A DNA stretch of 64,000 nt from Panulirus ornatus. Its lineage: Eukaryota > Arthropoda > Malacostraca > Decapoda > Palinuridae. A program made the position numbers and the translations under genes. The stretch lies in assembly GCF_036320965.1 (NCBI RefSeq), contig NC_092234.1:34190203-34254202 (forward strand), given 5' to 3'. This document shows, piece by piece, positions 9,728 to 21,662 of this stretch. The notes beneath the pieces were generated by a model that was not told where the DNA came from, ran no database searches, and saw nothing but the letters and a program-made list of their open reading frames with translations. Within the stretch, counting starts at the first letter, position 1, and every line of letters starts with the position of its first letter.

Positions 9728-12380
9728 TTTTATTATACTTCATCGCTGTCTCCCATTTCAGCGAGGTAGCGTAAGTAAACAGACGAAAGAATGGCCCAAC
9801 CCACCCACATACACATGTATATACATGCATGTCCACACACGCACATATACATACCTATACTTTTCAACGTATACATATATATATACACACACAGACATAT
9901 ACATATATACACATGTACATAATTCATACTGCCTGTCCGTATTCATTCCCGTCACCACCCCACCACACATGAAATGACAACCCCCTCCCACCACATGTGC
10001 ATGGGGTAGAGCTAAGAAAAGACAACTAAGGCCACATTCGTTCACACTCAGTCTCTAGCTGTCATGTAATAATGCACCGAAACCACAGATCCCTTTCCAC
10101 ATCCAGGCCCCACAAAACTTTCCATGGTTTACCCCAGACGCTTCACACGCCCTGGTTCAATCCATTGACAGCACATCGACCCTGGTATACCACAGCGTTC
10201 CAATTCACTCTATTCCTTGCATGCCTTTCACCCTCCTGCATGTTTAGGCCCGGATCACTCAAAATCTTTTTCACCCCATATTTCCACCTCCAATTTGGTT
10301 TCCCACTTCTCCTCGTTCCCTCCACCTCTGACACATATCTCCTCTTTGTCAATCTTTCCTCACTCATTCTTTCCATGTGACCAAACCATTTCAAAACACC
10401 CTCTTCTGCTCTCTCAACCACACTCTTTTTATTACCACATATCTCTCTTACCCTTTCATTACTTACTCGATCAAACCACCTCACACCACATATTATCCTC
10501 AAGCATCTCATTTCCAGCACATCCACCCTCCTGCGCACAACTCTTATCTATAGCCCACACCTTGCAACCAAATAACATTGTTGGAACCACTATTCCTTCA
10601 AACATACCCATTTTTGCTTTCCAAGATAATGTTCTCCACTTCCACACATTTTTCAATGCTCCCAGAACTTTCGCCCCCTCCCACACCCTATGACTTACTT
10701 CCGCTTCCATGGTTCCATCTGCTGCCAAATCCACTCCCAGATATTTAAAACACTTCACTTCCTCCAGTTTTTCTCCATTCAAACTTACCTCCCAGTTGAC
10801 TTGTCCCTCAACCCTACTGTGCCTAATAACGTTGCTCTTATTCACATTTACTCTCAGCTTTCTTTTTTCACACACTTTACGAAACTCATTCACCAGCTTC
10901 TGCAGTTTCTCACCCAAATCAGCCACAAGCGCTGTATCATCAGCAAACAACAACTGACTCACTTCCCAAGCTCTCTCATCCACAACAGACTGCATACTTG
11001 CCCCTCTTTCCAAAACTCTTGCATTCACCTTCCTAACAATCCCATCCATAAACAAGTTAAACAACCATGGAGACATCACGCACCCCTGCCGCAAACCAAC
11101 ATTTACTGAGAACCATTCACTTTTCTCTCTTGTTACATGTATACATGCCTTACATCCTCGATAAAAACTTTTCACTGTTTCTAACAACTTGCCTCCCACA
11201 CCATATATTCTTAATACCTTTCACAGAGCATCTCTGTCAACTCTATCATATGCCTTCTCCAGATCCATAGATGCTACATACAAATCCATTTGCTCTTCTA
11301 AGTATTTCTGACAATACATTCTTCAAAGCAAACACCTGATCTACATATCCTCTACCACTTCTGAAACCACACTGCTTTTCCCCAATCTGATGCTCTGTAC
11401 ATGCCTTCACCCTCTCAATCAATACCCTCCCATATAATTTCCTAGGAATACTCAACAAACTTATACCACTGTAATTTGAGCATTCATTTTATCCCCTTTG
11501 CCTTTGTACAGTGGCACTATGCAAGCATTTCGCCAATCCTCAGGCACCTCACCATGAGTCATACATACATTAAATAACCTTACCAACCAGTCAACAATAC
11601 AGTTACCCCCTTTTATAATAAATTCCACTGCAATACCATCCAAACCCGCTGCCTTAACGGCTGTCATCTTCCGCAAAGCTTTTTCTACCTCCTCTCTGTT
11701 TACCAAATCATTCTCCCTAACCCTCTCACTTTGCACACCACCTCGACCAAAACACCCTATATTTGCCACTCTATCATCAAACACATTCAACAAACTTTCA
11801 AAAGACTCACTCCATCTCCTTCTCACATCAACACTACTTGTTATCACCGCCCCATTAACCCCCTTCACTGAAGTTCCCATTTGTTCCCTTGTCTTATGTA
11901 CTTTATTTACCTCCTTCCAAAACATCTTTTTATTATCCCTAAAATTTAATGGTACTCTTTCACCCCAACTCTCATTTGCCCTCTTTTTCACCTCTTGCAC
12001 CTTTCTCTTGACCTCCTGCTTCTTTCTTTTATACATCTCCCGGTTATTTGCATTATTTCCCCCACAAAAATCGTCCAAATGCCTCTCTCTTCTCTTTCAC
12101 TAATAATCTTACTTCTTCATCCCACCACTCACTACCCTTCTAATCTGCCCATCTCCCATGCTTCTCATGCTACAAGTATCTTTTGCGCAAGCCATCACTG
12201 CTTCCCGAAATACATCCCATTCCTCCCCCATTCCCCTTACGTCCTTTGTTCTCACCTTTTTCCATTCTGTACTCAGTCTCTCCTGGTACTTCCTCACACA
12301 AGTCTCCTTCCCAAGGTCACTTACTCTCACCACTCTTTTCACCCCAACGTTCTCTCTTCTTTTCTGAAAAGCTCTACAAA
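9728..12380 (-). mobile_element. RTE copy, long 3' UTR, tail-to-tail with the preceding copy
   Basis: A minus-strand copy whose tail (CATCGCTGTCTCCC on the plus strand) begins about 15 bases after the AT-rich end of the plus-strand copy. It extends through the full C-terminal region, RT (open pieces 10143-10538, 10471-11199, 11246-11458, 11461-12078) and the linker, to the endonuclease end (FQKR) near 12380. The FADD codons are intact (TTTGCTGATGAT sense). Frameshifts near 10540 and 11240 and a loss near 11330 disable it. It has the long 3' UTR form (9728-10130). Confidence 0.88.
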
Positions 12381-12841
12381 TATATGTGGTGTGAGGTGGT
12401 TTGATCGAGTAAGTAATGAAAGGGTAAGAGAGATGTGTGGTAATAAAAAGAGTGTGGTTGAGAGAGCAGAAGAGGGTGTTTTGAAATGGTTTGGCCACAT
12501 GGAGAGAATGAGTGAAGAAAGATTGACAAAGAGGATATATGTGTCAGAGGTGGAGTTAATGAGACATGGGAGACCAAATTGGAGGTGGAAAGATGGAGTG
12601 AAAAAGATTTTGAGTGATCGGGGCCTGAACATGCAGGAGGGTGAAAGGCGTACAAGGAATAGAGTGAATTGGAACGAGGTGGTATACCAGGGTCGACGTG
12701 TTGTCAGTGGATTGAACCATGGCGTGTGAAGCATCTGAGTTAAACCATGGAAAGCTCTGTGGGACCTGTATGTGGAAAGGGAGCTGTGGTTTCGGTGCAT
12801 TATACATGACAGCTAGAGACTGAGTGTGAACGAATGTGGCC
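12381..12841 (+). mobile_element. RTE C-terminal/3' UTR fragment, inverted between two minus copies
   Basis: Starts abruptly at the CGVRWFD block, remains open to VVYQG (frame of 12393-12729), continues into the 3' UTR and stops at GAATGTGGCC, before the tail. It lies in plus orientation between minus-strand copies at 9728-12380 and 12848-14570. Both ends are sharp breaks with no tail or poly-A, so it was probably produced by rearrangement and not by simple insertion. Confidence 0.82.
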
Positions 12842-12847
12842 GATCCA

Positions 12848-14570
12848 GTATACCACATCATTCCAATTCACTCTACTATTCCTTGCATGTCTCTCACCCT
12901 CCTGTATTTTCAGGCCCCGACTGCTCAAAATCTTTTTCACTCCATCCTTCCACCTCCAATTTCATCTCCCACTTCTTGTTCCCTCCACCTCTGACGCATA
13001 TATCCTCTTTGTTAATCTTTCCTCACTCATTCTCTCCATGTGACCAAACTATTTCAATACACCCTCTTCTGCTATCTCAACCACACTCTTTTTATTATCA
13101 CACATCTCTCTCACCCTTTTATTACTTACTCGATCAAACCACCTCACACCACATATTGTCCTCAAACATCTCATTTCCAACACATCCACCCTCCTCCGCA
13201 CAATCCTGTCCATAGCCCATGCCTCACAACCATATAACATTGTTGGAACCACTATTGCTTCAAACATACCCATTTTTGCTCTCCGAGATAATGTCCTTGC
13301 CTTCCACACATTTTTCAAGGCTCCCAGAACCTTCGCCCTCCTCCCCAACCCTGTGACTCACTTTCACTTTCATGGTTCCATCTGCTGTCAAATCCACTTC
13401 GAGATATATAAAACACTTCCCATCCTCCAGTTTTTCTCCATTCAAACTCACCTCCCAATTGACTTGTCCCTCAACCCTATTGAACCTAATAACCTTGCTC
13501 TTATTCACATTTACTCTCAGCTTTCTTCTTTCACACACTTTATCAAACTCAGTCACCAACTTTTGCAGTTTCTCACCCAAATCAGCCACCAGTGCTGTAT
13601 CATCAGCGAACAACAACTGACTCACTTCGCAAGCCCTTTCATCTACAACATACTGCATACTTGCCCCTCTTTCCAAAACTCTTGAATTCACCTCCCTAAC
13701 AACCCCATCCATAAACAGATTAAACAACCACGGAGACATCACGCATCCTTGCCGCAAACCGACATTCACTGGGAACCACTCACTTTCTTCTCTTCCTCCT
13801 CGTACACATGCCTTATATCCTCAATAAAAACTTTTCACTGCTTTCAGCAACTCACCTTCTGCACCATTTACTCTTAACACCTTCCACAGAGCATCTCTAT
13901 CATATCTATCATATCATATGCCTTCTCCTGATCCATAAATGCTATATAGAAATCCATCTGTTTTTCTAAGTATTTCTCACATACATTCTTCAAAGCAAAC
14001 ACCTGATCCACATATCCTCTACCACTTCTGAAACCACACTGCTCTTACTCAATCTGATGCTCTGTACATGCCTTCACCCTCTCAATCAATACCTTCCCAT
14101 ATAATTTCCTAGGAATACTCAACAAACTTATATCCCCTTTGCCTTTGTTCAGTGGCACTATGCATGCATTCTGCCAATCCCCAGGCACTTCACCATGATC
14201 GATACATACATTGAATATCCTCACCACCCAGTCAGCAACACAGTTGCTCCCTTTTTTAATAAATTCCACAGCCATACCATCGAAACCCACTGCCTTGTCA
14301 GCTTTCATTTTCCACAAAGCTTTCACTACCTCTTCTCTGTTTACCAAATCATTCTCCCTGACCCTCCCACTTCGCACACCACCTCAACCAAAACACCCTA
14401 TATCTGCCACTTTATCATCAAACACATTCAACAAACCTTCAAAATACTCACTCTATCTCCCTCTCACTTCACTACTACTTGTTATTACCTCCCCATTTGC
14501 CCCTTCACCGATGTTCTCATTTATTCTCTTGTCTAACGCTCTTTTTTACTTCCTTCCAAAACATCTTTTT
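12848..14570 (-). mobile_element. RTE copy lacking its 3' UTR
   Basis: A minus-strand copy beginning inside the last codons (VVYxG region, plus-strand GTATACCAC) and running 5'-ward to the MFWKEV region near 14560. Open pieces are 13049-13348, 13260-13769 (FADD intact) and 14045-14377. Indels separate them, and a YRGIS-region deletion lies near 14130. Absence of the 3' UTR and tail means its 3' junction at about 12845 was made by recombination or deletion. Confidence 0.85.
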
Positions 14571-16587
14571 TTTTATTATTATTATTATACTTTGTTGCAG
14601 TCTCCTGCGTTAGTGAAGTAGCGCAAGGAAACAGACGAAAGAAGGGCCCAACCCACCCACATACACATGTATATACATACACGTCCACACACGCACATAT
14701 ACATACCTTTACATCTCAACGTATACATATATATACACACACAGACATATACATATATACACATGTACATAATTCATACTGTCTGCCCTTATTCTTTCCT
14801 GTTGACACCCCGTCACACATGAAATGACAACCCCCTCCCCCTGCATGTGCGCAAGGTAGCACTAGGAAAAGACAGCAAGGGCCACATTCTTTCACACTCA
14901 GTCTCTAGCTGTCATGTATAATGCACCAAAACCACAGCTCCCTTTCCACATTCAGGTCCCCCAGAACTTTCCATGGTTTACCCCAGATGCTTCACATGCC
15001 CTGGTTCAATCCATTGACAGCACATCAACCCCGGTATACCACATCGTTCCAATTCACTCTATTCCTTGCACCCTTTTCACCCTCCTGCATGTTCAGGCCT
15101 CAAAATCCTTTTCACTCCATCTTCCCACCTCCAATTTTGTCTCCCACTTTTCGTTCCCTCCACCTCTGACACATATATTCTCTTTGTCAATCTTTTCTGA
15201 CTCATTCTCTCCATGTGACCAAACCATTTCAAAACACCCTCTTCTGCTCTTTCAACCACACTCTTTTTATTACCACACATCTCTCCTACCCTTTCATTAC
15301 TTACTCGATCAAACCACCTCACACCACATATTTTCCTCAAACATCTCATTTCCAACATATCCACCTTCCTCCACACAACTCTATCTATCTTTGTCAATCT
15401 TTTCTGACTCATTCTCTCCATGTGACCAAACCATTTCAAAACACCCTCTTCTGCTCTTTCAACCACACTCTTTTTATTACCACACATCTCTCTCACCCTT
15501 TCATTACTTACTCGATCAAACCACCTCACACCACATATTTTCCTCAAGCATCTCATTTCCAACATATCCACCTTCCTCCACACAACTCTATCTATACCCA
15601 CGCCTCACAACCATATAACATTGTCGGAACCACTATTCCTTCAAACATACCCATTTTTGCTTTCCAAGTAACGTTCTCGACTTCCACACATTTTTCAATG
15701 CTCCCAGAACTTTCGCCCCCTCCCCCACTCTATGACTCTCTTCTGCATCCATGATTCTATCCACTGCCAAATCCACTCCCAGATATCTAAAACACTTCAC
15801 TTCCTCCATTTTTTCTCCATTCAAACTTACCTCTCAATTGACTTGTCTCTCAACCTTACTGTACCTAATAACCTTGCTCTTATTCACATTTACTCTCAAC
15901 TTTCTTCTTAGACACAAACTGACTCAATTCCCAAGCTCTTTCATCCACAACAGACTGCATACTTGCCCCTCTCTCCAAAACTCTTGCATTCACCTCCCTA
16001 ACAACCCCATCTTTTTATTCTCACTAGATTTTAATGATACTCTCTCTCCCCATCTCTCTTTTGCCCTCTTTTTCACCTCTTGCACCTTTCTCTTGACCTG
16101 TTGTCTCATTTTTTCATACATCTCCCAGTCATTTGCACTATTCCCCTGCAAAAATCATCCAAATGCCTCTCTCTTCTCTTTCAGTAACAATCGTACTTCT
16201 TCATCCCACCACTCACTACTCTTTCAAATCTTCTTACCTCCCACCTTTCTCATGCCACAAGCATCTTTATTGCAGGCCATCACTGATTCCTTAGATACAT
16301 CCCATTCCTCCCCCACTTCCCCTTATATCCTTTGCTCTCACCTTTTTCCATTCTGCTCTCAGTCTCTCCTGGTACTTCCTCACACAAGTCTCCTTCCAAA
16401 GCTCACTTACTCTCATCACTCTCCTCTTCACCCCAACATTCTCTCTTCTGAAAAACTCATCAAACTTATGCCTCTGTAATTTAAACACTCACCTTTTTCT
16501 CCTTTGACTTTGTACAATGGCTCTGTGCATACTTTCTGCCAATCCTCAGGCACCTCACCATGATCCATACATACATCGAATATCCGT
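14571..16587 (-). mobile_element. RTE copy with long 3' UTR and internal deletions
   Basis: The tail begins in TTATTATTATTATAC near 14571, followed by the long 3' UTR and the C-terminal region, which carries a 207-base in-frame tandem duplication. Going 5'-ward, the copy loses the FADD segment (break near 15912), then jumps from the MDGVVREV region to the FRENKKMF linker (break near 16012), then runs to the endonuclease end near 16455 and jumps again to an RT segment (16457-16587, GISLLS to PEDW). This order is not co-linear with an intact element, so the 5' part is rearranged or belongs to a second fragment. Confidence 0.8.
15181..15594 (-). repeat. 207-bp direct tandem duplication inside the RTE C-terminal region
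   Basis: Two adjacent copies (about 15181-15387 and 15388-15594) are near-identical. The period is 207 bases, exactly 69 codons, so the frame stays open and the deduced protein repeats the segment from IDRVVWRKVD to RMSQKRLTK. Only a couple of substitutions separate them (for example R/G in NERVREM), pointing to a recent event. Confidence 0.92.
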
Positions 16588-17251
16588 ATCATATTTTATT
16601 TTATTTATTTTGCTTTGTCGCTGTCTTCCGCGTTTGCGAGGTAGCGCAAGGAAACAGACGAAAGAAATGGCACAACCCACCCCCATACACAATGTACACA
16701 CACACACACACGCCCACACACACAAATATACATACCTATACATCTCAATGTACACATATATATACACACACAGACACATACATATATACCCATGCACACA
16801 ATTCACACTGCCTGCCCCTATTCATTCCCATCGCCACCTCGTCACACATGGAATACCATCCCCTTCCCCCCTCATGTGTGTGAGGTAGCACTAGGAAAAG
16901 ACAACAAAATCCCAATTCGTTCACACTCAGTCTCCAGCTGTCACGCAATAATGCCCGAACCCACAGCTCCCTTTCCACATCCAGGCCCCACACAACTTTC
17001 CATGGTTTACCCCAGACGCTTCATATGCCCTGATTCAATCCACTGACAGCACGTCAACCCCGGTATACCACATCGATCCAATTCACTCTATTCCTTGCCC
17101 GCTTTTCACCCTCCTGCATGTTCAGGCCCCGATCACTCAAAATCTTTTTCACTCCATCTTTCCACCTCCAATTTGGTCTCCCACTTCTCCTCGTTCCCTC
17201 CACCTCCGACACATATATCCTCTTGGTCAATCTTTCCTCACTCATTCTCTC
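16588..17251 (-). mobile_element. RTE 3' fragment, long 3' UTR
   Basis: Tail (TTTGCTTTGTCGCTGTC near 16608), long 3' UTR and the last 63 codons of the protein (17054-17245; RRSGRPNW and ILSDRG variants). It stops in the ERMSEE-coding segment, where AT-rich sequence and then the tail of the next copy follow. Confidence 0.88.
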
Positions 17252-17270
17252 ATATATATGTACATATATA

Positions 17271-20098
17271 TTTTTTTTTTTTTTTTTTTTTTATACTTTG
17301 TCGCTGTCTCCCGCGTTTGCGAGGTAGGGCAAGGAAACAGACGAAAGAAATGGCCCAACCCCCCCCCCCATACACATGTATATACATACGTCCACACACG
17401 CAAATATACATACCTACACAGCTTTCCATGGTTTACCCCAGACGCTTCACATGCCTTGATTCAATCCACTGACAGCACGTCAGCCCCGGTATACCACATC
17501 GCTCCAATTCACTCTGTTCCTTGCCCTCCTTTCACCCTCCTGCATGTTCAGGCCCCGATCACACAAAATCTTTTTCACTCCATCTTTCCACCTCCAATTT
17601 GGTCTCCCTCTTCTCCTTGTTCCCTCCACCTCCGACACATATATCCTCTTGGTCAATCTTTCCTCACTCATCCTCTCCATGTGCCCAAACCACTTCAAAA
17701 CACCCTCTTCTGCTCTCTCAACCACGCTCTTTTTATTTCCACACATCTCTCTTACCCTTACGTTACTCACTCGATCAAACCACCTCACACCACACATTGT
17801 CCTCAAACATCTCATTTCCAGCACATCCATCCTCCTGCGCACAACTCTATTCATAGCCCACGCCTCGCATCCATACAACATTGTTGGAACCACTATTCCT
17901 TCAAACATACCCATTTTTGCTTTCCGAGATAATGTTCTCGACTTCCACACTTTCTTCAAGGCCCCCAGAATTTTCGCCCCCTCCCCCACCCTATGATCCA
18001 CTTCCGCTTCCATGGTTCCATCCGCTGCCAGATCCACTCCCAGATATCTAAAACACTTCACTTCCTCCAGTTTTTCTCCATTCAAACTCACCTCCCAATT
18101 GAATTGACCCTCAACCCTACTGTACCTAATAACCTTGCTCTTATTCACATTTACTCTTAACTTTCTTCTTCCACACACTTTACCAAACTCAGTCACCAGC
18201 TTCTGCAGTTTCACACATGAATCACCCACCAGCGCTGTGTCATCAGCGAACAACAACTGACTCACTTCCCAAGCTCTCTCATCCCCAACAGACTTCATAC
18301 TTGCCCCTCTTTCCAAAACTCTTGCATTTACCTCCCTAACAACCCCATCCATAAACAAATTAAACAACCATGGAGACATCACACACCCCTGCCGCAAACC
18401 TACATTCACTGAGAACCAATCACTTTCCTCTCTTCCTACATGTACATATGCCTTACATCCTCGATAAAAACTTTTCACTGCTTCTAACAACTTTCCTCCC
18501 ACACCATATATTCTTAATACCTTCCACAGAGCATCTCTATCAACTCTATCATATGCCTTCTCCAGATCCATAACTGCTACATACAAATCCATTTGCTTTT
18601 CTAAGTATTTCTCACATACATTCTTCAAAGCAAACACCTGATCCACACATCCTCTACCACTTCTGAAACCACACTGCTCTTCCCCAATCTGATGCTCTGT
18701 ACATGCCTTCACCCTCTCAATCAATACCCTCCCATATAATTTACCAGGAATACTCAACAAACTTATACCTCTGTAATTTGAGCACTCACTCTTATCCCCT
18801 TTGCCTTTGTACAATGGCACTATGCACGCATTCCGCCAATCCTCAGGCACCTCACCATGAGTCATACATACATTAAATAACCTTACCAACCAGTCAACAA
18901 TACAGTCACCCCCTTTTTTAATAAATTCCACTGCAATACCATCCAAACCTGCTGCCTTGCCGGCTTTCATCTTCCGCAAAGCTTTCACTACTTCTTCTCT
19001 GTTTACCAAATCATTTTCCTTAACCCTCTCACTTTGCACACCACCTCGACCAAAACACCCTATATCTGCCACTCTATCATCAAACACATTCAACAAACCT
19101 TCGAAATACTCACTCCATCTCCTTCTCACATCACCACTACTTGTTATCACCTCCCCATTTGCGCCCTTCACTGAAGTTCCCATTTGCTCCCTTGTCTTAC
19201 GCACTTTATTTACCTCCTTCCAGAACATCTTTTTATTCTCCCTAAAATTTAATGATACTCTCTCACCCCAACTCTCATTTGCCTTTTTTTTCACCTCTTG
19301 CACCTTTCTCTTGACCTCCTGTCTCTTTCTTTTATACATCTCCCACTCAATTGCATTTTTTCCCTGCAAAAATCGTCCAAATGCCTCTCTCTTCTCTTTC
19401 ACTAATACTCTTACTTCTTCATCCCACCACTCACTACCCTTTCTAATGAACCCACCTCCCACTCTTCTCATGCCACAAGCATCTTTTGCGCAATCCATCA
19501 CTGATTCCCTAAATACATCCCATTCCTCCCCCACTCCCCTTACTTCCATTGTTCTCACCTTTTTCCATTCTGTACTCAGTCCCTCCTGGTACTTCCTCAC
19601 ACAGGTCTCCTTCTCAAGCTCACTTACTCTCACCACCCTCTTCACCCCAACATTCACTCTTCTTTTCTGAAAACCCATACAAATCTTCACCTTAGCCTCC
19701 ACAAGATAATGATCAGACATCCCTCCAGTTGCACCTCTCAGCACATTAACATCCAAAAGTCTCTCTTTCGCACGCCTGTCAATTAACACGTAATCCAATA
19801 ACGCTCTCTGGCCATCTCTCCTACTTACATAAGTATACTTATGTATATCTCGCTTTTTAAACCAGGTATTCCCAATCATCAGTCCTTTTTCAGCACATAA
19901 ATCTACAAGCTCTTCACCATTTCCATTTACAACACTGAACACCCCATGTATACCAATTATTCCCTCAACTGCCACATTACTCACCTTTGCATTCAAATCA
20001 CCCATCACTATAACCCGGTCTCGTGCATCAAAACCACTAACACACTCATTCAGCTGCTCCCAAAACACTTGCCTCTCTTGATCTTTCTTCTCATGCAT
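17271..20098 (-). mobile_element. Longest young RTE copy, short 3' UTR
   Basis: The T-run at 17271-17292 is the complement of the poly-A; the tail and short-form 3' UTR follow to about 17479. Coding sequence is then uninterrupted to 20098, where the endonuclease is cut at the HEKKD segment. The flanks are both rich in alternating TA (17251-17270 and 20098-20115), which hides any target-site duplication but fits insertion into a TA-rich site. Confidence 0.93.
17480..20098 (-). CDS. RTE-type endonuclease/reverse transcriptase, N-terminally truncated (872 aa)
   Basis: The most complete single open frame of the family here. Visible motifs in order: MGDLNAKVSN at about 32-41 and DYVLIDRRAKERLLD then GGMSDHYLVEAKV (C-terminal endonuclease); a basic coiled linker (KRKRQEVKRKVQEVKKK); RT motifs GKAAGLDGIAVEF, LRQGCVMSPWLFN and the catalytic FADD near 617; then GVRWFDRVSN and RGRPNWRWKDG. 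The protein lacks the first part of the endonuclease (the SETKLKG catalytic segment seen at 54350-54400), so the first in-frame ATG is an accident of truncation. It could still encode an active RT domain, but whether it is transcribed is unknown. The element lies in the putative host intron, antisense to the host exons. Confidence 0.92.
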   Translation of the reverse strand: MHEKKDQERQVFWEQLNECVSGFDARDRVIVMGDLNAKVSNVAVEGIIGIHGVFSVVNGNGEELVDLCAEKGLMIGNTWFKKRDIHKYTYVSRRDGQRALLDYVLIDRRAKERLLDVNVLRGATGGMSDHYLVEAKVKICMGFQKRRVNVGVKRVVRVSELEKETCVRKYQEGLSTEWKKVRTMEVRGVGEEWDVFRESVMDCAKDACGMRRVGGGFIRKGSEWWDEEVRVLVKEKREAFGRFLQGKNAIEWEMYKRKRQEVKRKVQEVKKKANESWGERVSLNFRENKKMFWKEVNKVRKTREQMGTSVKGANGEVITSSGDVRRRWSEYFEGLLNVFDDRVADIGCFGRGGVQSERVKENDLVNREEVVKALRKMKAGKAAGLDGIAVEFIKKGGDCIVDWLVRLFNVCMTHGEVPEDWRNACIVPLYKGKGDKSECSNYRGISLLSIPGKLYGRVLIERVKACTEHQIGEEQCGFRSGRGCVDQVFALKNVCEKYLEKQMDLYVAVMDLEKAYDRVDRDALWKVLRIYGVGGKLLEAVKSFYRGCKAYVHVGREESDWFSVNVGLRQGCVMSPWLFNLFMDGVVREVNARVLERGASMKSVGDERAWEVSQLLFADDTALVGDSCVKLQKLVTEFGKVCGRRKLRVNVNKSKVIRYSRVEGQFNWEVSLNGEKLEEVKCFRYLGVDLAADGTMEAEVDHRVGEGAKILGALKKVWKSRTLSRKAKMGMFEGIVVPTMLYGCEAWAMNRVVRRRMDVLEMRCLRTMCGVRWFDRVSNVRVREMCGNKKSVVERAEEGVLKWFGHMERMSEERLTKRIYVSEVEGTRRRGRPNWRWKDGVKKILCDRGLNMQEGERRARNRVNWSDVVYRG

Positions 20099-20212
20099 AT
20101 ATATATGTGTATAAAAAGTAAGGTATCAGTGGGAATTCAGCATTTTGGATCACAAAAGCCATTATTTACAAGCTCATTACTGTCAGATGGGATATATTGG
20201 ATATGAATCTAT

Positions 20213-20459
20213 CTATCCCTGGGGATAGGAGAGAAAGAATACTTCCCACGTATTCCCTGCATATCGTAGAAGGCGACTAAAAGGGGAGGGAGCAGGGAGC
20301 TAGAAATCCTCCCCTCTTGTTTTTTTTTTTTTTTTCTAATTTTCCAAAAGAAGGAACAGAGAAGGGGCCAGGTGAGGATATTCCCTCAAAGGCCCAGTCC
20401 TCTGTTCTAAACGCTACCTCGCTAACATGGGAAATGGAGAATAGTTTGAAAGAAAGAAA
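20213..20459 (+). mobile_element. SINE-like element with RTE-related head and tail
   Basis: About 245 bases. The head (TATCCCTGGGGATAGG, then AATACTTCCCACG, GTAGAAGGCGACTAAAAGG and GGAGGGAGC) matches the 5' UTR of the RTE at 54640-54530 (minus). The tail (ACGCTACCTCGCTAACATGGG then AAATGG...AGAATAG...GAAAGAAAG) is a version of the RTE 3' tail. The middle (GGAACAGAGAAGGGGCC... CTCAAAGGCCCAGTCCTCTG) is not RTE coding sequence. A second copy lies at 56419-56664. There is no open frame. It is probably a non-autonomous partner of the RTE. Confidence 0.72.
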
Positions 20460-20489
20460 TATATGTGTATGTGCATATACATATACATA

Positions 20490-20580
20490 TGTGTATATGA
20501 GTTGATGTGACCTTCTTTCATCTTTTTCCTGGTGCTACCTTGCTAATGTGAAAAAACAGCAACGAAGTATATAAAGAAAT
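20490..20580 (+). mobile_element. RTE 3'-tail fragment
   Basis: TGTGACCTTCTTTCATCTTTTTCCTGGTGCTACCTTGCTAATG-type tail, degraded, ending in GCAACGAAGTATAT. Only the terminal 80-90 bases of the family are present. Confidence 0.7.
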
Positions 20581-21617
20581 GTGCTTCTTATAGAGACAAG
20601 ATTTGGACATCAGAAATCTTGTAAGATAAAACTGAAATCATAAAATATGTTTTTGGTGACTTAATGCCAGAGATATTTGAAAATATATTTTGTGATGTAA
20701 CGGACAGTTTTGAGATTTGTCGAGACAGTGATGGTAGTCACATTGATTTAGCTACTTAAGTTGTGAAAGTGCAATTGATTAAATGATTACATTAGTTTTC
20801 CTCAATTACTTTTATTCCAACAAAATAGATACTTTTGGTCACTGCTGTCTGGTAACTTACTATCTGGTTATTTACTTGTCTGGCTTTCATAAAACCAGAA
20901 TTAAAAAAACAAAAAAAGATAAAGATTTTCAAAAACTGTGCTCAGTTATAGCCGGTGATGTTTGCCAAAGCAATCACTTGCAAGTGTTGGTGTTCACTAA
21001 GACACATACAGAATGTTGTTTTCGTACTGATATGGAATTGACCACATTTAAAGTTGAAATGAATGATGATATGTTGCACAAAAATTATACAGCCAATCCC
21101 TTGCATGAAGTTGAAGGGTAATGTTTAGGTGGTAGTGCCAGAGGAAAAGTAGGCAGTGAAAAGTAACCTCCACTTATGGTGGAGATACACTCTGACTTCT
21201 TATATTACAAGAGTGTTCGTATTGTCATACTTTACAAATTAATATTTGGTATCATTACAAATACATAAGGAAGAAAATATGATATTCAGACTTTTTTGGA
21301 AACATATCTATTGCATTGAGCTCACAGATGAACACATTTGGGCGATTTTCTCTCGTATACTTTTTCTTCTTCCCTTCTTGTTCTGTCAAAACTGAAATTG
21401 GTCATTTGCTTGAGGTCAAATAAATTTCTAAGATGGAATATTCTAAACTGCATTAAGAGTGCTGAATAGACTTAGATGCTCCTGTGCTTCGCTTATAAGC
21501 CTAAACTTTATAATCCAATCTACTGTATTGAGATGAGCTTAGGCATTGTTGTTTTCTTACTGATGTAGAATTTAGCACATTTATAGAAGTGAGTAGCTAA
21601 TACCTTGAGTGAAGCTT
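20581..21617. other. Unassigned intron sequence with one half of an old duplication
   Basis: AT-rich. An open stretch of 112 codons (20783-21121) has no recognisable domain, and I regard it as chance. The segment around 21000-21170 recurs in diverged form at 21535-21700. Confidence 0.5.
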
Positions 21618-21662
21618 TTATTTTTTTTTTTATTATACTTTGTCGCTGTCTCCCGCGTTTGT
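21618..21662 (-). mobile_element. Isolated RTE tail fragment
   Basis: TTTTTATTATACTTTGTCGCTGTCTCCCGCGTTTG on the plus strand is the last few dozen bases of the family, including the GCGGG arm of the tail hairpin, complement oriented. It interrupts the second copy of the local duplication, so it is an extremely truncated insertion. Confidence 0.75.

Noticed and set aside
20783..21121. 112-codon open frame in the intron
   Set aside because: No recognisable domain, hydrophobic start followed by random composition, and part of the segment is duplicated without the frame at 21535-21700.
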